Source of the DNA: Micrasema longulum
Lineage: Eukaryota > Arthropoda > Insecta > Trichoptera > Brachycentridae
Reading direction: 5' to 3'
Length of the DNA: 64,000 nt
Assembly (NCBI GenBank): GCA_022494885.1
Contig: JAGVSM010004003.1
Coordinates: 62,001 to 126,000, forward strand
The translations under genes and the position numbers were made by a program. Under the pieces are notes generated by a model that did not search any database, was not told where the DNA came from, and saw only the letters and a program-made list of their open reading frames with translations. Positions 22,150-32,294 of this stretch are shown piece by piece. Each line of letters opens with the position of its first letter. The first letter of the stretch is position 1.

Positions 22150-22425
22150 AAATTGCAACAATACTTTGAATTTGTACAAATTTTTGTAGACAAATATTGT
22201 ATTCAACTTCCTGAGGAGCTGTTAATATTGCTATATTACAACAGAGATGAAGGAAATTTTTAAGAAAGTAATATAGAAGGTAATATATGGGCGGAATAGT
22301 GAATGTTACAAAGTGTGTAAAGTGGCCACATAAACCAGCCAATGACAGATCACAAGCCCTGTAGATGCCTTGACTTCTTTTTTACCTGGTCTTTATCTCT
22401 GTAGTAATATTTTAATTTTAAATTG
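22150..22425. repeat. Family A foldback copy, modules C-D then inverted D
   Basis: ACTTTGAATTTGTACAAATT with TTTTTGTAGACAAATATTGT is module C, followed by ATTACAACAGAGATGAAGG, the start of D. The sequence then turns over into the complement of D, with GTGTAAAGTGGCCACATAAA, CCAGCCAATGACAG and GCCCTGTAGATGCC, ending CTTTATCTCTGTAGTAAT. Confidence 0.65.
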
Positions 22426-23085
22426 CGTTATTAAATGTATAAGTTATTTAAAACCACTATTTATGTAAACGCTCTTTGGGCGTTTATAAATAAATAACGT
22501 CGTTTATTCCGTCGTTACCAACTGACTTAGGAGCTCTCTGAATTAAAAATTAAAAATCAACATAAATAAAGATTATTTAATGTTCTGCATCCATTATTTT
22601 TTTTGTATGAACAAAAATACTAAAAAGTGTTTTGAAAATTATCTAAGTGCAATAAAAAAATAAAGAATTTACTCCATACATTTGATGTATGCCAACGAAG
22701 AACAATGGATGACTTAACAAATAAAACTGTCGAATTCAAGAAGTTAGACTAATGTTAGGATTTAACGGTTTTATACACCTCCAAAGTTGGAGTAATCTGT
22801 ATGCTCGGTAAACTTTGCGTTTAAATCTGCATTTGATTTAAACGCGAAAGTTTGGGAAAACAGTTGTAAAAGTTTGCCAAATGATTGCAGATAAGTTGAA
22901 TAACAAACAAGGAAAATAAATTGTTATTCAAACACAGAATTATTATCGAGATCATGCATTTTTACCAGAGTACAATAAAAATTTGAAAAAGTGTTTTTGT
23001 TAAGAGAGATTTTATTAGTCATAAAAATCAATAATTTTGGTATTATAAAATTTTGTATTTAATAATAAAATAATTCAAAAATTGT
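22426..23085. other. AT-rich unassigned stretch
   Basis: No gene or repeat copy recognised. Near 22815-22850 a short inverted pair, GTAAACTTTGCGTTTAAATC and GATTTAAACGCGAAAGTTTG, gives a modest hairpin. Confidence 0.4.
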
Positions 23086-23348
23086 ATTATCATCAGCAAT
23101 CCTTTACCTGCACCCAATGGAGCATAGGCCACTGCATTGTAAAATCAAATGCAACGTATCTCTATCATCTGTTACAGAAAGGTAAAGTTGTCAGTTTTTC
23201 TCTTCAGGTGCCAGTTCGGCGAAAATGAAGTACTCAAGTACAAAACCACATTCGAAAACAAATATTCTATGCAAACGTTTTCAGGAATCAAACCCGGGAC
23301 ATCAAGCATGATAGACAAAGTGCCAACCACTATATCGCGAGGAGGACG
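23086..23348 (-). mobile_element. tRNA-derived SINE1 copy
   Basis: Plus-strand order, which is the complement of the element, is a CATCAG tail remnant, CACCCAATGGAGCATAGGCC, CAACGTATCTCTATCATCTG, TCAGGTGCCAGTTCGGCG, box B as GGAATCAAACCCGGG near 23284, and box A near 23325 with CCAACCACTATATCGCGAGG. It is more diverged than the 10.8 and 57.5 kb copies. Confidence 0.75.
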
Positions 23349-23477
23349 TTTCTCAATTAGATTTTCTTAGATTATTTGACTGAGCAGCCATTTATTTGAA
23401 AACAATCGTCCGGTAAACGGAGATACAACAAGAATGTTCAATGCTACGGGAAATTGGATACAAAAGCGTTGTTTAGT

Positions 23478-24378
23478 ATGTAGGTAAAATAATTCAATTG
23501 GATAAATCTCACCCGCATAAATAAAAGTTTTAGCTCTTTAACTTCACAGACATCAACAAATGAAAGAATTAAAGGGATGCAGATGTTTAAATATGGGCAG
23601 AATGGTATATGTTATACAAAGTGTAAATTTCTAGTGCCAACTCTAATGTATGGGAGCGAAGTATGGAATTGAAAAAATGATGATGAAAGTAGGGTTGAAT
23701 GCTCTCGAAATGCAATCCCTCAGGCGAATGTGTGGTACAACGATGTTTGATAGGTGCACAAATGTCGAGATCCGTAAGCTGTGTAAGGCTGAGATATGCT
23801 TTATCGACAGAATCAAGAAAGGGGTGCTGCGTTGGTTTGGACATGTAGAGCGAATGAACAGCAAAAGAACGGCTAAAAGGATCTACGATGCGAATGTTGA
23901 TGAATGCAGAAAACGAGAAAGGCCGAGAAAGACATGGCAAGATCAAGTCCATCAAATACTTGAAGATGGACATGTCAAAAGTAGGAAAAATCGGCATGCG
24001 TGCATAAGAAGATGTATGAATGTAGAGGAAGCGAGAACTGTATGCAAAGATAGATTAATATGGCGTTCTATCCTCTCAGCCTACCTCTCATTTCAGTTTG
24101 TTTGTTTTTTTGTGTAATGTGGCCATTTAAATCAGCCAATGACAAGTCACAATCTCACCCACGTGATAAAAGTTTCGACTCTTTTACTTCATAAAAGTCA
24201 ACAGATGGAAGAGTTGAGGAAATGTGGATGTTTAAACATGGGAAGAATGATGAATGTTATACAGTGTGTAAAGTGGTCAGTTAAACTAGCCAATGACAGG
24301 TCATAAACCCTGTAAATGCCTAGACTTCCATATTCCCTTCTCAAAAACGTATTCCCTCTCTGTTGAAATAAATTTAAA
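23478..24378 (-). repeat. Family A copy split by a LINE insertion
   Basis: On the complement strand, modules B and the start of D occupy 23478-23627. D resumes at about 24112, then B and D repeat down to CGTATTCCCTCTCTGTTGAA at about 24345-24365. D therefore occurs twice, so the modules are arranged in tandem here. The LINE at 23628-24111 interrupts the first D at GTGTAA. The right-hand end, the complement of the GCAACAGAGAGGGAAAACAT terminus, is intact. Confidence 0.65.
23628..24111 (+). mobile_element. RWFGHVERM-family LINE, 5'-truncated
   Basis: Starts TTTCTAGTGCCAACTCTAAT (LVPTLMYGSEVWN). After a short shift near 23660 it is open to 24117, with residues ALEMQSLRRMCGTTMFDRCT, then RWFGHVERMNSKRT, then RPRKTWQDQVHQIL, then CMNVEEARTVCKDRLIWRSI. 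These are the C-terminal blocks of the LINE at 30.6-32.3 kb, with moderate amino-acid divergence. The 3' end is T/G-rich (CAGTTTGTTTGTTTTTTTGT). GTGTAA at both borders (23621-23626 and 24112-24117) is a possible target-site duplication. Only about 480 bp of a much longer element remain. Confidence 0.8.
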
Positions 24379-24589
24379 TATTGTGTAATAAATCATATAA
24401 TTTTAGAATATAAACATGTTCATAAAAGGAAATGGCTTTGAGAAATACAAAGTACGTACATATTTGTGTTGTTTTTATTAATTGAAACCATAACTGTTTT
24501 AAATAAAAACAACCTTGTTCTGTTAAAATCATTCATGTCTTCTTGTACATTAGGAAAACAATTACTGAAATGTATGCTTCAAATATCAC

Positions 24590-24900
24590 TTAATTATTTA
24601 TATATTTATTTATATATATACACGGCACGTAGTGCCTTTTACTTTACAAAAAAAACATATTGTGTAGAAAAAAATATTTCAAAACAATAGATAAAAGAGG
24701 AAAAAACAACAAAAAAAAAGCATAAAAAGTTTACATGTACATATTTTATCACAATGGCTTCATTTAATAAACACGAAACATCTTGTGTAAAAAAATAAAA
24801 AGTCATTATATGGAATAAAAAATAAAATAAAATAAAACATTACATGGAATATAAAAATTAAAATGTACCAAAAAAGTTTTTTTTGTAAAGTTATTTAAAG
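24590..24900 (-). repeat. AT-rich LINE-like 3' UTR repeat, copy 1
   Basis: TATATACACGGCACGTAGTG followed by CCTTTTACTTTACAAAAA is shared with 34560-34600, where CACGGCACGCAGTGACTTTT follows TATA. A related CGGCATAAATTGCCTTACAT lies near 19633 next to an RTE-like LINE, so this is probably the 3' UTR of such a LINE read on the minus strand. The rest is A-rich (AATAAAATAAAATAAAA) and carries no coding sequence. Confidence 0.4.
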
Positions 24901-25728
24901 AAAAGGACAGGTAGATATATCTTTAATCATTATTATTACTTTATTAAAAGGATAGGAAGATATATATTTAATCATAATTCCATTGAACAAAAAAAAAATT
25001 ACAAAATCTAAGTTTAAGAGAAAAAATGTTTTTTTTATGTTAAAAATAAGAATTCAAAAACAACATGTAAAATACGTTCACTAAAATGTACAATTTATAT
25101 TTTATCTTTGGTCAAATTAATGTCTTTAGGGACTAAAACATACACGCAAAATGATATAATTTATCTGTCATTTTCAGTTATAATAATGAGAAACTTTTAC
25201 GGTTCTTAGAAGAAAATTAAAGTAGGTCGCAAAACAAATCGCACCTATTTTTAGTCATTTATTCTGTTGAAATTACCTTCATCTGATTAAAGCAGTTCTT
25301 AACCTCACTTCAAAATATTTTAAATATTGATCCACATTGTTTTAAACGTGTTGAGTAACGTGAATTTGAATGAAATATATGTTAATTTTATACAGGTGTT
25401 TTATATAAACGTTGAGGGTTAACCAACGTCTTAAATTATGAACATTCCGTACGGCTCATTTCACACGATCGTAAAAATCCACAAGGCACCATAAAATAAC
25501 ATAAATTGGATTAATATTTATTGCATTATATTATATTTTTTAATGTATTTATTTATTAAATGCAGGCAAACTGATGTAAAGGGAATTCATAAATATTCTC
25601 GAAAATATTTTGAATTTGTATGTAAAAAAAAATGGGGCTTTACTAATTCCATGGAGATAATAAAACAACAAAATGTTATTGTCTAAATAATTAAGGATAC
25701 TTTCTGTTTTTGCAATGCAAAAAAAGGG
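24901..25728. other. AT-rich unassigned stretch
   Basis: No gene or recognised repeat. Mostly A/T runs. Confidence 0.5.
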
Positions 25729-25912
25729 TTTTAACTAAAATAACTTTTAATTTGATTTCTAATTTAATCTTTCAATTTAAACTTTTTAATTTTAATTCTC
25801 AATTTTTACTTTAATTTAACTTAATTTTAATTTGAACTTTTAATATTAATTTTAACTTTTACTTTTAATTTTAAACATTTGATTTCAACTCTTAATTTAT
25901 ACTTACTTACAT
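25729..25912. repeat. Degenerate short-period repeat of AATTTTAACTTTT type
   Basis: About 180 bp consist almost wholly of variants of TTTAATTT, AACTTTTAATTT and TTTCAATTTAAACTTTT, with a period of roughly 10-14 bases and much drift. It looks like an old, decayed simple tandem repeat. Confidence 0.5.
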
Positions 25913-26019
25913 CTACTACCTGCATCTAATAATTCATTGTTGGTTGTGATTTTTTACAATTAAATTTAAATGTTCATAGAAGCAGAGAGAGAGGGAGGAA
26001 AGTAGAGTAGCTATACAAT

Positions 26020-26206
26020 GTCTTCTCCTTTTTATGAACTTTTTATGTAATATTTTTATTTTTACTTTTTTTCATAATAAATAAGTGTGAAATCTGTAAT
26101 TGGTCTTACTTTTTTTAATTGTTCTTTTGTACCTTGTTTTATATAAAAGCTGTATGATTTCATGAATAAATAAATAAATAAAAATAAATAAATGAATAAT
26201 AGTGTA
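26020..26206 (+). mobile_element. SINE3-type 3' part with AAATA tail
   Basis: GTGTGAAATCTGTAATTGGTC, then AATTGTTCTTTTGTACCTTG, then GCTGTATGATTTCATGAATA leading into a run of AAATAAATAAATA. The order and wording match the 3' half of the SINE at 49569-49876 (GTGAAATTGGTC...ATGACTGTTGGTTTCATGAA). No tRNA-like head is found. Confidence 0.45.
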
Positions 26207-27413
26207 GATATTGCATCTTTAGATATTTCACGTATAACTTATTTTAATTTTGTCTGCAAAATTTGCGACTAATTTATTATTTGTCAAAAGATAGATTGAA
26301 GACATTGCGTTATAGTACAGCTGCGTCTTCAATAGGTTGCTGTATTTAAATAATAAAAAGACTTACATGTAAAAAAGTTTAATACATATCGCAAGAAAAT
26401 ATGAAAGATTTTCGAACTTTTCTACTCATTTTGTTGATTTACCATCTGTCTGGTCATCATTAAAGGTGTTCAATTTTTAAAATAACAGTAGGCCCCAAAT
26501 AAGTGGGTGAAAGCTAATACTAGGAGATATTGAAATAAATCATAAAAAAACGAACCTTGAATTATTTATCTAAAGCGACAAAATCCAGACCGGCTTCAGA
26601 TTAAGGAAAATAATTATTTTGATATGCTACTGAAAAAATAGATAAATAACTTTATAGATCTAAGCCACACATTTATTGGCAACGCTAATTATATGAAAAA
26701 TATACAAACATGATAAATAGTACAAAATATGTTTGGTTTACTGTTCGATTATCATTAAAAAATGACGGCAATAATAATTATTTTTGATTAGAAAAATAAA
26801 TAACGGTTTTTTTCCGTTAAAAGTAATAAAACTTTCTTATTACTAGTAATATTATGAGGCCGTTTTATCGGCAGAATAATTAAACATCCTTAATGATATC
26901 AAAGGTACGATGATTATAAATGATGTCATTAAGATACATCAAAGATTGATTAGCTTTTCGCAAAAAATATCAATTAGTGTACTTTGCTCAAATTGTTTGA
27001 CCTTTGCCCGTAGATTTTAAACTTCAAAAGGAAGATTTAAAACCTGAATAAACATGAAAAAAAATAGATACCTTAAATAGCAGCAGTTGATGCAAGGTTG
27101 TAATAACATGACTGTTGACATGACGCAATCCGTCACCGCGTATGTAACATCTCCGTCTAAGTCATCCAGATACGCCATTTAGCGGTAAATTTATTCAGAC
27201 GTTGCTATTAAAAACAACAAAACATAGATTTTACGTAATTTGTTAAGTAAAAATTAAATGTCCAATAAAAATAATTTATAAAACTTTGCTGATCACACAT
27301 AAATTAAATTTAAAAAAATCTTTTGAATGTGGTCAATTTTGTCTTGTGCGATTGTGGATTTCCGTCGAAGAAATATCTAAAAAACAATAATGTACAAAAC
27401 TAATTCGATTATA
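26207..27413. other. AT-rich unassigned stretch
   Basis: No gene or repeat copy recognised. 27065-27195 is slightly richer in G and C and has no recognisable translation. Confidence 0.5.
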
Positions 27414-28372
27414 CAGGGGGCAGCAAAATGATCTGACGGTTTTCAAGTAAAAACAACAAAAAAATTACAAGTGATACAAAAGGTTTCATTGCTTATTACA
27501 GGTGGGTGTTCATGTAAGTAAATGAAAATAACATCAGAACAACCGATTTTATCCGTTTAAGATCAGAAGATAACGTCGTTTAAATTATGTCCGTATTTGA
27601 CCAAGAATTTTTCTAGTCTTGTGATAAAGTTGTCAAATGCCTTCTCTTACATTGGAAAAGACGAGTTAGCGATTTTTTGGCTTATGGCCTCTTTCATTTT
27701 GTCCAGTGTGCGGGGTTCGTTTGTGTATTTTTTTCTTTTAAGGAACCTCCACAAGAAAAATTCACAACTGCTAAGGTCTGGGGAGCGAGCAATGTTCCCA
27801 AAGCAATGTTCCCAAAAGGCGAGACAACTCAGCTATAAAATTTGCTTTTCAAAAAGTTCGTCACCTCATTTGCTGTATGAGAAGTTTCCCCATCTTGCTG
27901 GAACTACATTCTCTAGCGCACCAAACGATTTCTCTGAAGTTTGGGGATCAGGAATTTTTCCAACATCAACAGGTAACGTTGGTAATTGACTGTAACGGTT
28001 TGACACCCAATTTGAAGAAATATGGCTCAATGATAAAACATTTTGTTACACCACACCACACATTAACGGACCGGCCACCGAGGACTGGCTTTCACAGCTT
28101 CTCTTACTCCATCGATATTCTCTGGCGTCCGGGCTGACCTTGGACGGCCTGTAGCTCTGAAGGTACTCACCCATTGCATAATTGTGTTGCGATTAGGGAC
28201 TCTTCCTCTAGGACTCATATTAAAACACCAACGTTACTGCCGCTGAACAGCGACACGCACGGTGCTCAGCTTATCATTATTCCCTGGCTACTAAAAGTTT
28301 GCACGCGTTGGCTCTGAAACGCTCCAATCTCCACCACTCCCGGAAGCCGTCAGATCATTTTGCCTCTCCCTG
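27414..28372 (-). mobile_element. Tc1/mariner-superfamily element, deletion derivative with both ends
   Basis: The left end CAGGGGGCAGCAAAATGATC continues into TGACGGTTTT. The right end, complemented, is CAGGGAGAGGCAAAATGATC followed by TGACGGCTTC. That is 25 of 30 matching positions, with TA on both sides (27412-27413 and 28373-28374) as expected for this superfamily. The minus strand encodes transposase pieces in order: MSPRGRVPNRNTIMQWVSTF and RTPENIDGVREAVKASPRW (helix-turn-helix region), then a jump to VWCGVTKCFIIEPYFF, FQQDGETSHTANEVTNFLKS, and SPDLSSCEFFLWRFLKRKKY. The middle of the gene is deleted and stops and shifts abound. The third catalytic acid reads Glu (CEFFLW) where relatives usually have Asp. 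At 959 bp it is shorter than a full element. The plus-strand open frames at 27597-27989 and 27877-28137 are antisense shadows. Confidence 0.85.
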
Positions 28373-28374
28373 TA

Positions 28375-29553
28375 GTAATATTGATTTTTGATTAGAATGT
28401 TGACGTTTTGACGTATAATATCGTAACTCACAAAATGTGATTTTACAGGAAAAAGATTTAAATAAATTATTGTCCTCTATCAATCTAAATATAGAACGAT
28501 TATTGAAAAAAAATGGCACGCATTTTTATTTTAATATCTTATGTTAATTTCTGTTATTTTTTAATATAAATAATATAGGTGTACAAAAATTAAATATGAA
28601 GTTAAAAACGTTATGTTTAAAACTTTCTGAACATTTTCTTAAGTATATCTGTATATTATGTCTCTTTTATTTATTCTCATATGTAAAAACATTTTTTTAA
28701 AGTATATTGTTAAGTATCCTTAGCACGGGTAACCCCAGTGAGGTCACATTATTTTATTATTAATCTTGGTTAATGATGGAAAAAAATGAATAAGAAAAAT
28801 AAATATAAGTTTACAAACCGCTCAAATTTTTTTTGGGTTTTTGTAAAAATGCACGAACGATATTCGTTTTACTTCGAAAATGAAAAAAAATATTTTCCTA
28901 AAAATAATTTTGCTATCTTTCATACAAACATGGACTTTGGTTGTTGTATGAAGTGTGTATTAACTTCCTAAAGCTTAATCATATTATTGTGATTAAGTTA
29001 GCTTAATTCTTGTATTTTTCACATAAACAGGATTCATTTTAGAAAAAATATACAAAAAAAGTGCTATTTAAGAATATAAAACAATGCACACGGCGGACGT
29101 CGGACCGCTTTCGTTCATCTCTTTCAACCTGACAAAATTGTCGAAAGGGTTCATACAATTGTATACTTTCTAAAAAATATGAGATACGACAATTTGTTAT
29201 TCAAAATAAGTTGTATCCACCAAAATTTTTTTTTTCTTCGTCGGAACTAAATATATAAGAATTAATAGACGAAATACATTAAAAACTCAAAACCGATATG
29301 ATTTGTGGGTTGCGACACTAAACGTAGGAGAGGTCAATTTATTGTTTTCACTTTATACTTTTAACACAATTATTTGATGCAAACAAAAACTGTAGAATAG
29401 CTGTTAATATTCTTCGGTAAAATTCCTTTATCTTCTTACTATCTAACTCCCTTTCCTGATCCTCTTTTAATCTTGAACTGCTTCTATTTCTGTTTAAGCA
29501 TTTGCACATCATATTACTTAAACATTTTGGAACGAGAGAGAATATTTTTTTCA
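28375..29553. other. AT-rich unassigned stretch
   Basis: No gene is recognised. 29080-29150 is slightly richer in G and C. Open frames 28786-28971 (plus) and 29348-29554 (minus) lack motifs and sit in ordinary AT-rich DNA. Confidence 0.5.
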
Positions 29554-29640
29554 CTTAATCCCGCTAATGACAGGTCATAAGCCTTGACTTACGTATTATA
29601 TATCTTCATTAAAAAAATCTTTTATCTCTGTATAATTTCA
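29554..29640 (-). repeat. Family A fragment (module D)
   Basis: TTAATCCCGCTAATGACAGG, TCATAAGCCTTGACTTACG and CTTTTATCTCTGTATAAT correspond to the complement of module D. The other modules are absent. Confidence 0.5.
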
Positions 29641-29871
29641 TTCTGCGAAACTCTCTAGATAGTGTTATCCAGCTATGTCTAAAACATTTTAATAAAGTCA
29701 CACTTTGTAAATTACATTATTTCTCTTTTTTAGGCTTGTATGTCTGACTATTTTTTTATTTCGTATTAAATTTTGTGAAATATATAATACTTTAAATCTG
29801 TTCATGTGATTTTTTTATTTGTATTCCGTTTTATCACAATTGAATAAAATAATATATTCACAAACATCTAA

Positions 29872-30036
29872 AAATCATCATCAACATCAAACCCTTATTC
29901 AAACGTGGTAGTGGTAAAATGATCAGTCTGACGCTTCAGGTGTCAATGCAGAGACAGCGAAATATTGTAATGTCAAATCACCTTGTAACCAAATATTTCA
30001 TGTTTTTCCTCCAAGGAATCAACCCAGTACCTCGAA
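29872..30036 (-). mobile_element. SINE1 copy, tRNA-like head truncated
   Basis: Begins with an ATCATCATCAACATC tail (complement of (ATG)n), then AAAATGATCAGTCTGACGCT, TCAGGTGTCAATGCAGAGAC, ATATTTCATGTTTTTCC and a degraded box B (GGAATCAACCCAGTACC). It stops before box A, next to a T-rich run at 30041-30060. Confidence 0.6.
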
Positions 30037-30152
30037 GATATTTTTTTTTTATTTAAAAAATAACATCTACAAATAAACTTAAATTCAAAATGTACATATT
30101 AAAAAAAAATACATTAAAGAGACTCTTGTCAAAATAGTAGGAAAATCCTGCT

Positions 30153-30531
30153 TTAGGAAACCCCTTCGAAAACATGGAACAGGTCAACATCCAGAGCGAT
30201 ATTGTCCAGCATATCAGTAGCCTCTCCATCAGGCGTAATTATCAGCAGGTTGCTCGTGTGTATTTGAATATGAAACAATATATTCTGGCGCTGTTTTAGA
30301 TAATGATCAGGAAAATACAAACCAACGCTCATCATAATCTCTAGATTATCGACCATACCACGCAACTGATAAAAATGTGTAGTAAAATACACATTTCTTC
30401 TAGTCTCTAAACTGTTGTAGCCAAACATGCCATGGAGAAACTCGGTAGGGAATAGCCAATGATAAAAACCTATTAAAATATGTGAGAGAATTACGCCAAC
30501 CACTACCCTATGAGAGGGACTTTTCTCCAGT
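30153..30531 (-). CDS. Exon-like open frame of unknown function, possible terminal exon
   Basis: The minus strand is open from a possible splice acceptor (TTTTCCACAAATATTTAG before 30531) to a stop at 30153, about 125 codons with no interruption. The translation is well mixed: SHILIGFYHWLFPTEFLHGM, RRNVYFTTHFYQLRGMVDNL, then an acidic tail TDMLDNIALDVDLFHVFEGV. The DNA is clearly richer in G and C than the flanks, as coding exons often are. An in-frame Met lies at 30503. An AAATAAA polyadenylation-like signal and an A-rich run follow near 30040-30060. It lies in the same orientation as the LINE whose 3' end is about 55 bp upstream. I do not recognise the family. It may be a host last exon, a retrocopy fragment or part of an unknown element. 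Confidence 0.35.
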
Positions 30532-30586
30532 CTAAATATTTGTGGAAAATACTGGATTTAACATCTCAGGGAGTTTATCAATATTG

Positions 30587-32281
30587 CTACTACTACTACT
30601 ACTACTACCATCACGCCATTTCCCCGTAGGGGTAGGCAGAGAGAATGGACCGCCACACACGTCTATCCTGGCATACACTCCTAGCCTCTTCCACATTCAT
30701 ACATCTTGTCATACATGCCCTTCGGTTCTGTCTGCTTTTGACATGACCAAACTTAAGATTTTGGTTTATCTGATCATGCCACGTCTTCCTTGGTCGTCCT
30801 CGTCTAACGTTGCCGTTCATTTTTGCCATATATACTTGTTTTACCATTCTCTCGTCGTCCATTCGTTCAACGTGACCAAACCATCTCAGAGACCCTTTCT
30901 TAATCTTATCAATTATACTTGTCTCAGATTTACACTCTCGCCTGATTTCATCATTCGTAACCCTGTCATACATTGATTTCCCACACATTCGTCTAAGAGA
31001 TCGCATTTCAACCGCGTTCACTCGGCTTTCATCCTTCCTCTGCCAGTTCCATGTTTCACTTCCATACATAAGTGTTGGGACTAAAACTCCGTTGTGCACT
31101 GCCAGTTTAGCTTCGATTGACATATTTTTATTAGAAATTACTGTGCTTAGTGCTCCGTTCATTTTGTTGCCCGCATTCACTCTTCTTTCAACATCTTTTT
31201 CTACTCTTCCATCTCTTGAAAACATGCTTCCCAGGTACACAAATTCTTCTACTTGCTCGAGACATTCGTTGTTTACATTTATTATGCAGTCAGTAACCTC
31301 ACTATCCCTTTCAAATACCATCACTTTTGACTTACTTTCGTTCATCGCCAATTCGCTCTCCAGGCATACATCATACATTCTAGAGACTATTTGCTGCAAA
31401 TCAGCCTTGCTGCTTGCTAACAGAACTGCATCGTCAGCATACAACAAGCAGCTTACTGAAAAATTTTCCATTTTTGCTCCAATACCCATACATTCTATCT
31501 CTTTCATACAGTTGTCCATGTATAGATTAAACAACCATGGTGACATTACACATCCCTGTTTCACGCCTTTTGAGATCGCAAACCAAGATGTAAATCCCCC
31601 ATTAACTCTTATACACGCTGAACTCTCCTCATAGAGAGACGATACTGCACGTATAAGTTTATTGTTTACTCCATACTTTTCCAACACGCCCCACAATTTC
31701 ATTCTATCTATTTTATCATACGCTTTTTGCAAATCGACAAATGCGCAGAACAGTTTTTGACTTTTTGCCAAAAACTTCTCCGTTAGCATTCGCAGCGCAA
31801 AAATTTGATCCGTGCATCCACGTCCACTCATAAAGGCTCCTTGCGCGTCCCACACTTTGTCTTTCGTCACCTTTCTTACTTTCTCGATTATAATTTTCCC
31901 ATACAGTTTACCGACAGAACTCAGAAGACTGATGGCCCTATAGTTTCCACATTCCGCACGAGATCCCTTTCCCTTATATAAAGGCATGACAACTGCCCTC
32001 CTCCAATCCAACGGCGTATGTCCTTCCTTTAGGCAGAGATTGAAAAGTCTGTGCAGCCATGTACCCACGATCTGGCCACCACTCTTCAGATATTAAACAG
32101 CAACCTTATCATACCCAACGGATTTTCCGTTTTTCATACTTTTCAGCGCACTCTTTATTTCTACCATGCTTATCTCACATGACCTATTATCACTCGTATC
32201 TTCCTCTGCACAACCAAGCTGTTGCTCAGGGACACTTTCAGTACTTTCGTATACTTCCATAAAGTATTCCATCCATCTCTC
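30587..32281 (-). mobile_element. Young 5'-truncated LINE, RWFGHVERM family, with TSD and (TAG)n tail
   Basis: The insertion is bounded by a 13-bp direct repeat, TTTATCAATATTG, at 30574-30586 and 32282-32294. On the minus strand it begins within coding sequence (ERWMEYFMEVYESTESVPEQ), continues through the reverse transcriptase and ends just after the stop codon in (TAG)n, a short tandem tail as in RTE-type and some related LINEs. There is no endonuclease domain, so it is 5'-truncated. Only one in-frame stop is seen over the whole frame: TAA near 32092, within VAV-stop-YLKSGG. Intact borders and an almost open frame mark it as the youngest insertion in the window. Older copies of the family lie at 16.3, 17.8, 23.9 and 59.4-60.4 kb. 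Confidence 0.9.
30611..32068 (-). CDS. LINE reverse transcriptase, 485-codon open part
   Basis: Encodes the polymerase part of a non-LTR retrotransposon ORF2. Motifs in order: the fingers region with GNYRAISLLSSVGKLYGKII (41-60); motif A FVDLQKAYDKID with catalytic Asp near residue 112; GVKQGCVMSPWLFNLYMD (168-185); the active-site box YADDA (210-214), both Asp kept; thumb EEFVYLGSMFSRDGR (274-288); GVLVPTLMYGSETW (327-340); and the C-terminal RWFGHVERMDDER (395-407), GRPRKTWHDQI (424-434) and CMNVEEARSVC (456-466). The first Met is internal. Homologous frame continues upstream to 32281 past one stop codon, so the true protein was longer and this fragment lacks the endonuclease. Plus-strand frames at 30542-30976 and 31092-31634 are shadows. 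Confidence 0.9.
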   Translation of the reverse strand: MGTWLHRLFNLCLKEGHTPLDWRRAVVMPLYKGKGSRAECGNYRAISLLSSVGKLYGKIIIEKVRKVTKDKVWDAQGAFMSGRGCTDQIFALRMLTEKFLAKSQKLFCAFVDLQKAYDKIDRMKLWGVLEKYGVNNKLIRAVSSLYEESSACIRVNGGFTSWFAISKGVKQGCVMSPWLFNLYMDNCMKEIECMGIGAKMENFSVSCLLYADDAVLLASSKADLQQIVSRMYDVCLESELAMNESKSKVMVFERDSEVTDCIINVNNECLEQVEEFVYLGSMFSRDGRVEKDVERRVNAGNKMNGALSTVISNKNMSIEAKLAVHNGVLVPTLMYGSETWNWQRKDESRVNAVEMRSLRRMCGKSMYDRVTNDEIRRECKSETSIIDKIKKGSLRWFGHVERMDDERMVKQVYMAKMNGNVRRGRPRKTWHDQINQNLKFGHVKSRQNRRACMTRCMNVEEARSVCQDRRVWRSILSAYPYGEMA

Positions 32282-32294
32282 TTTATCAATATTG

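Noticed and set aside
23587..23997. Minus-strand frame of 136 codons
   Set aside because: It is antisense to the plus-strand LINE C-terminus at 23628-24111.
27597..28137. Plus-strand frames of 130 and 86 codons
   Set aside because: They are antisense to the mariner-type transposase fragments, which read on the minus strand.
30587..30607. (ACT)n as an independent microsatellite
   Set aside because: It is the (TAG)n tail of the minus-strand LINE, directly between its stop codon and the target-site duplication.
30542..31634. Two plus-strand open frames of 144 and 180 codons
   Set aside because: They lie antisense to the LINE reverse-transcriptase frame and are its shadows. The opposite strand carries all the motifs.
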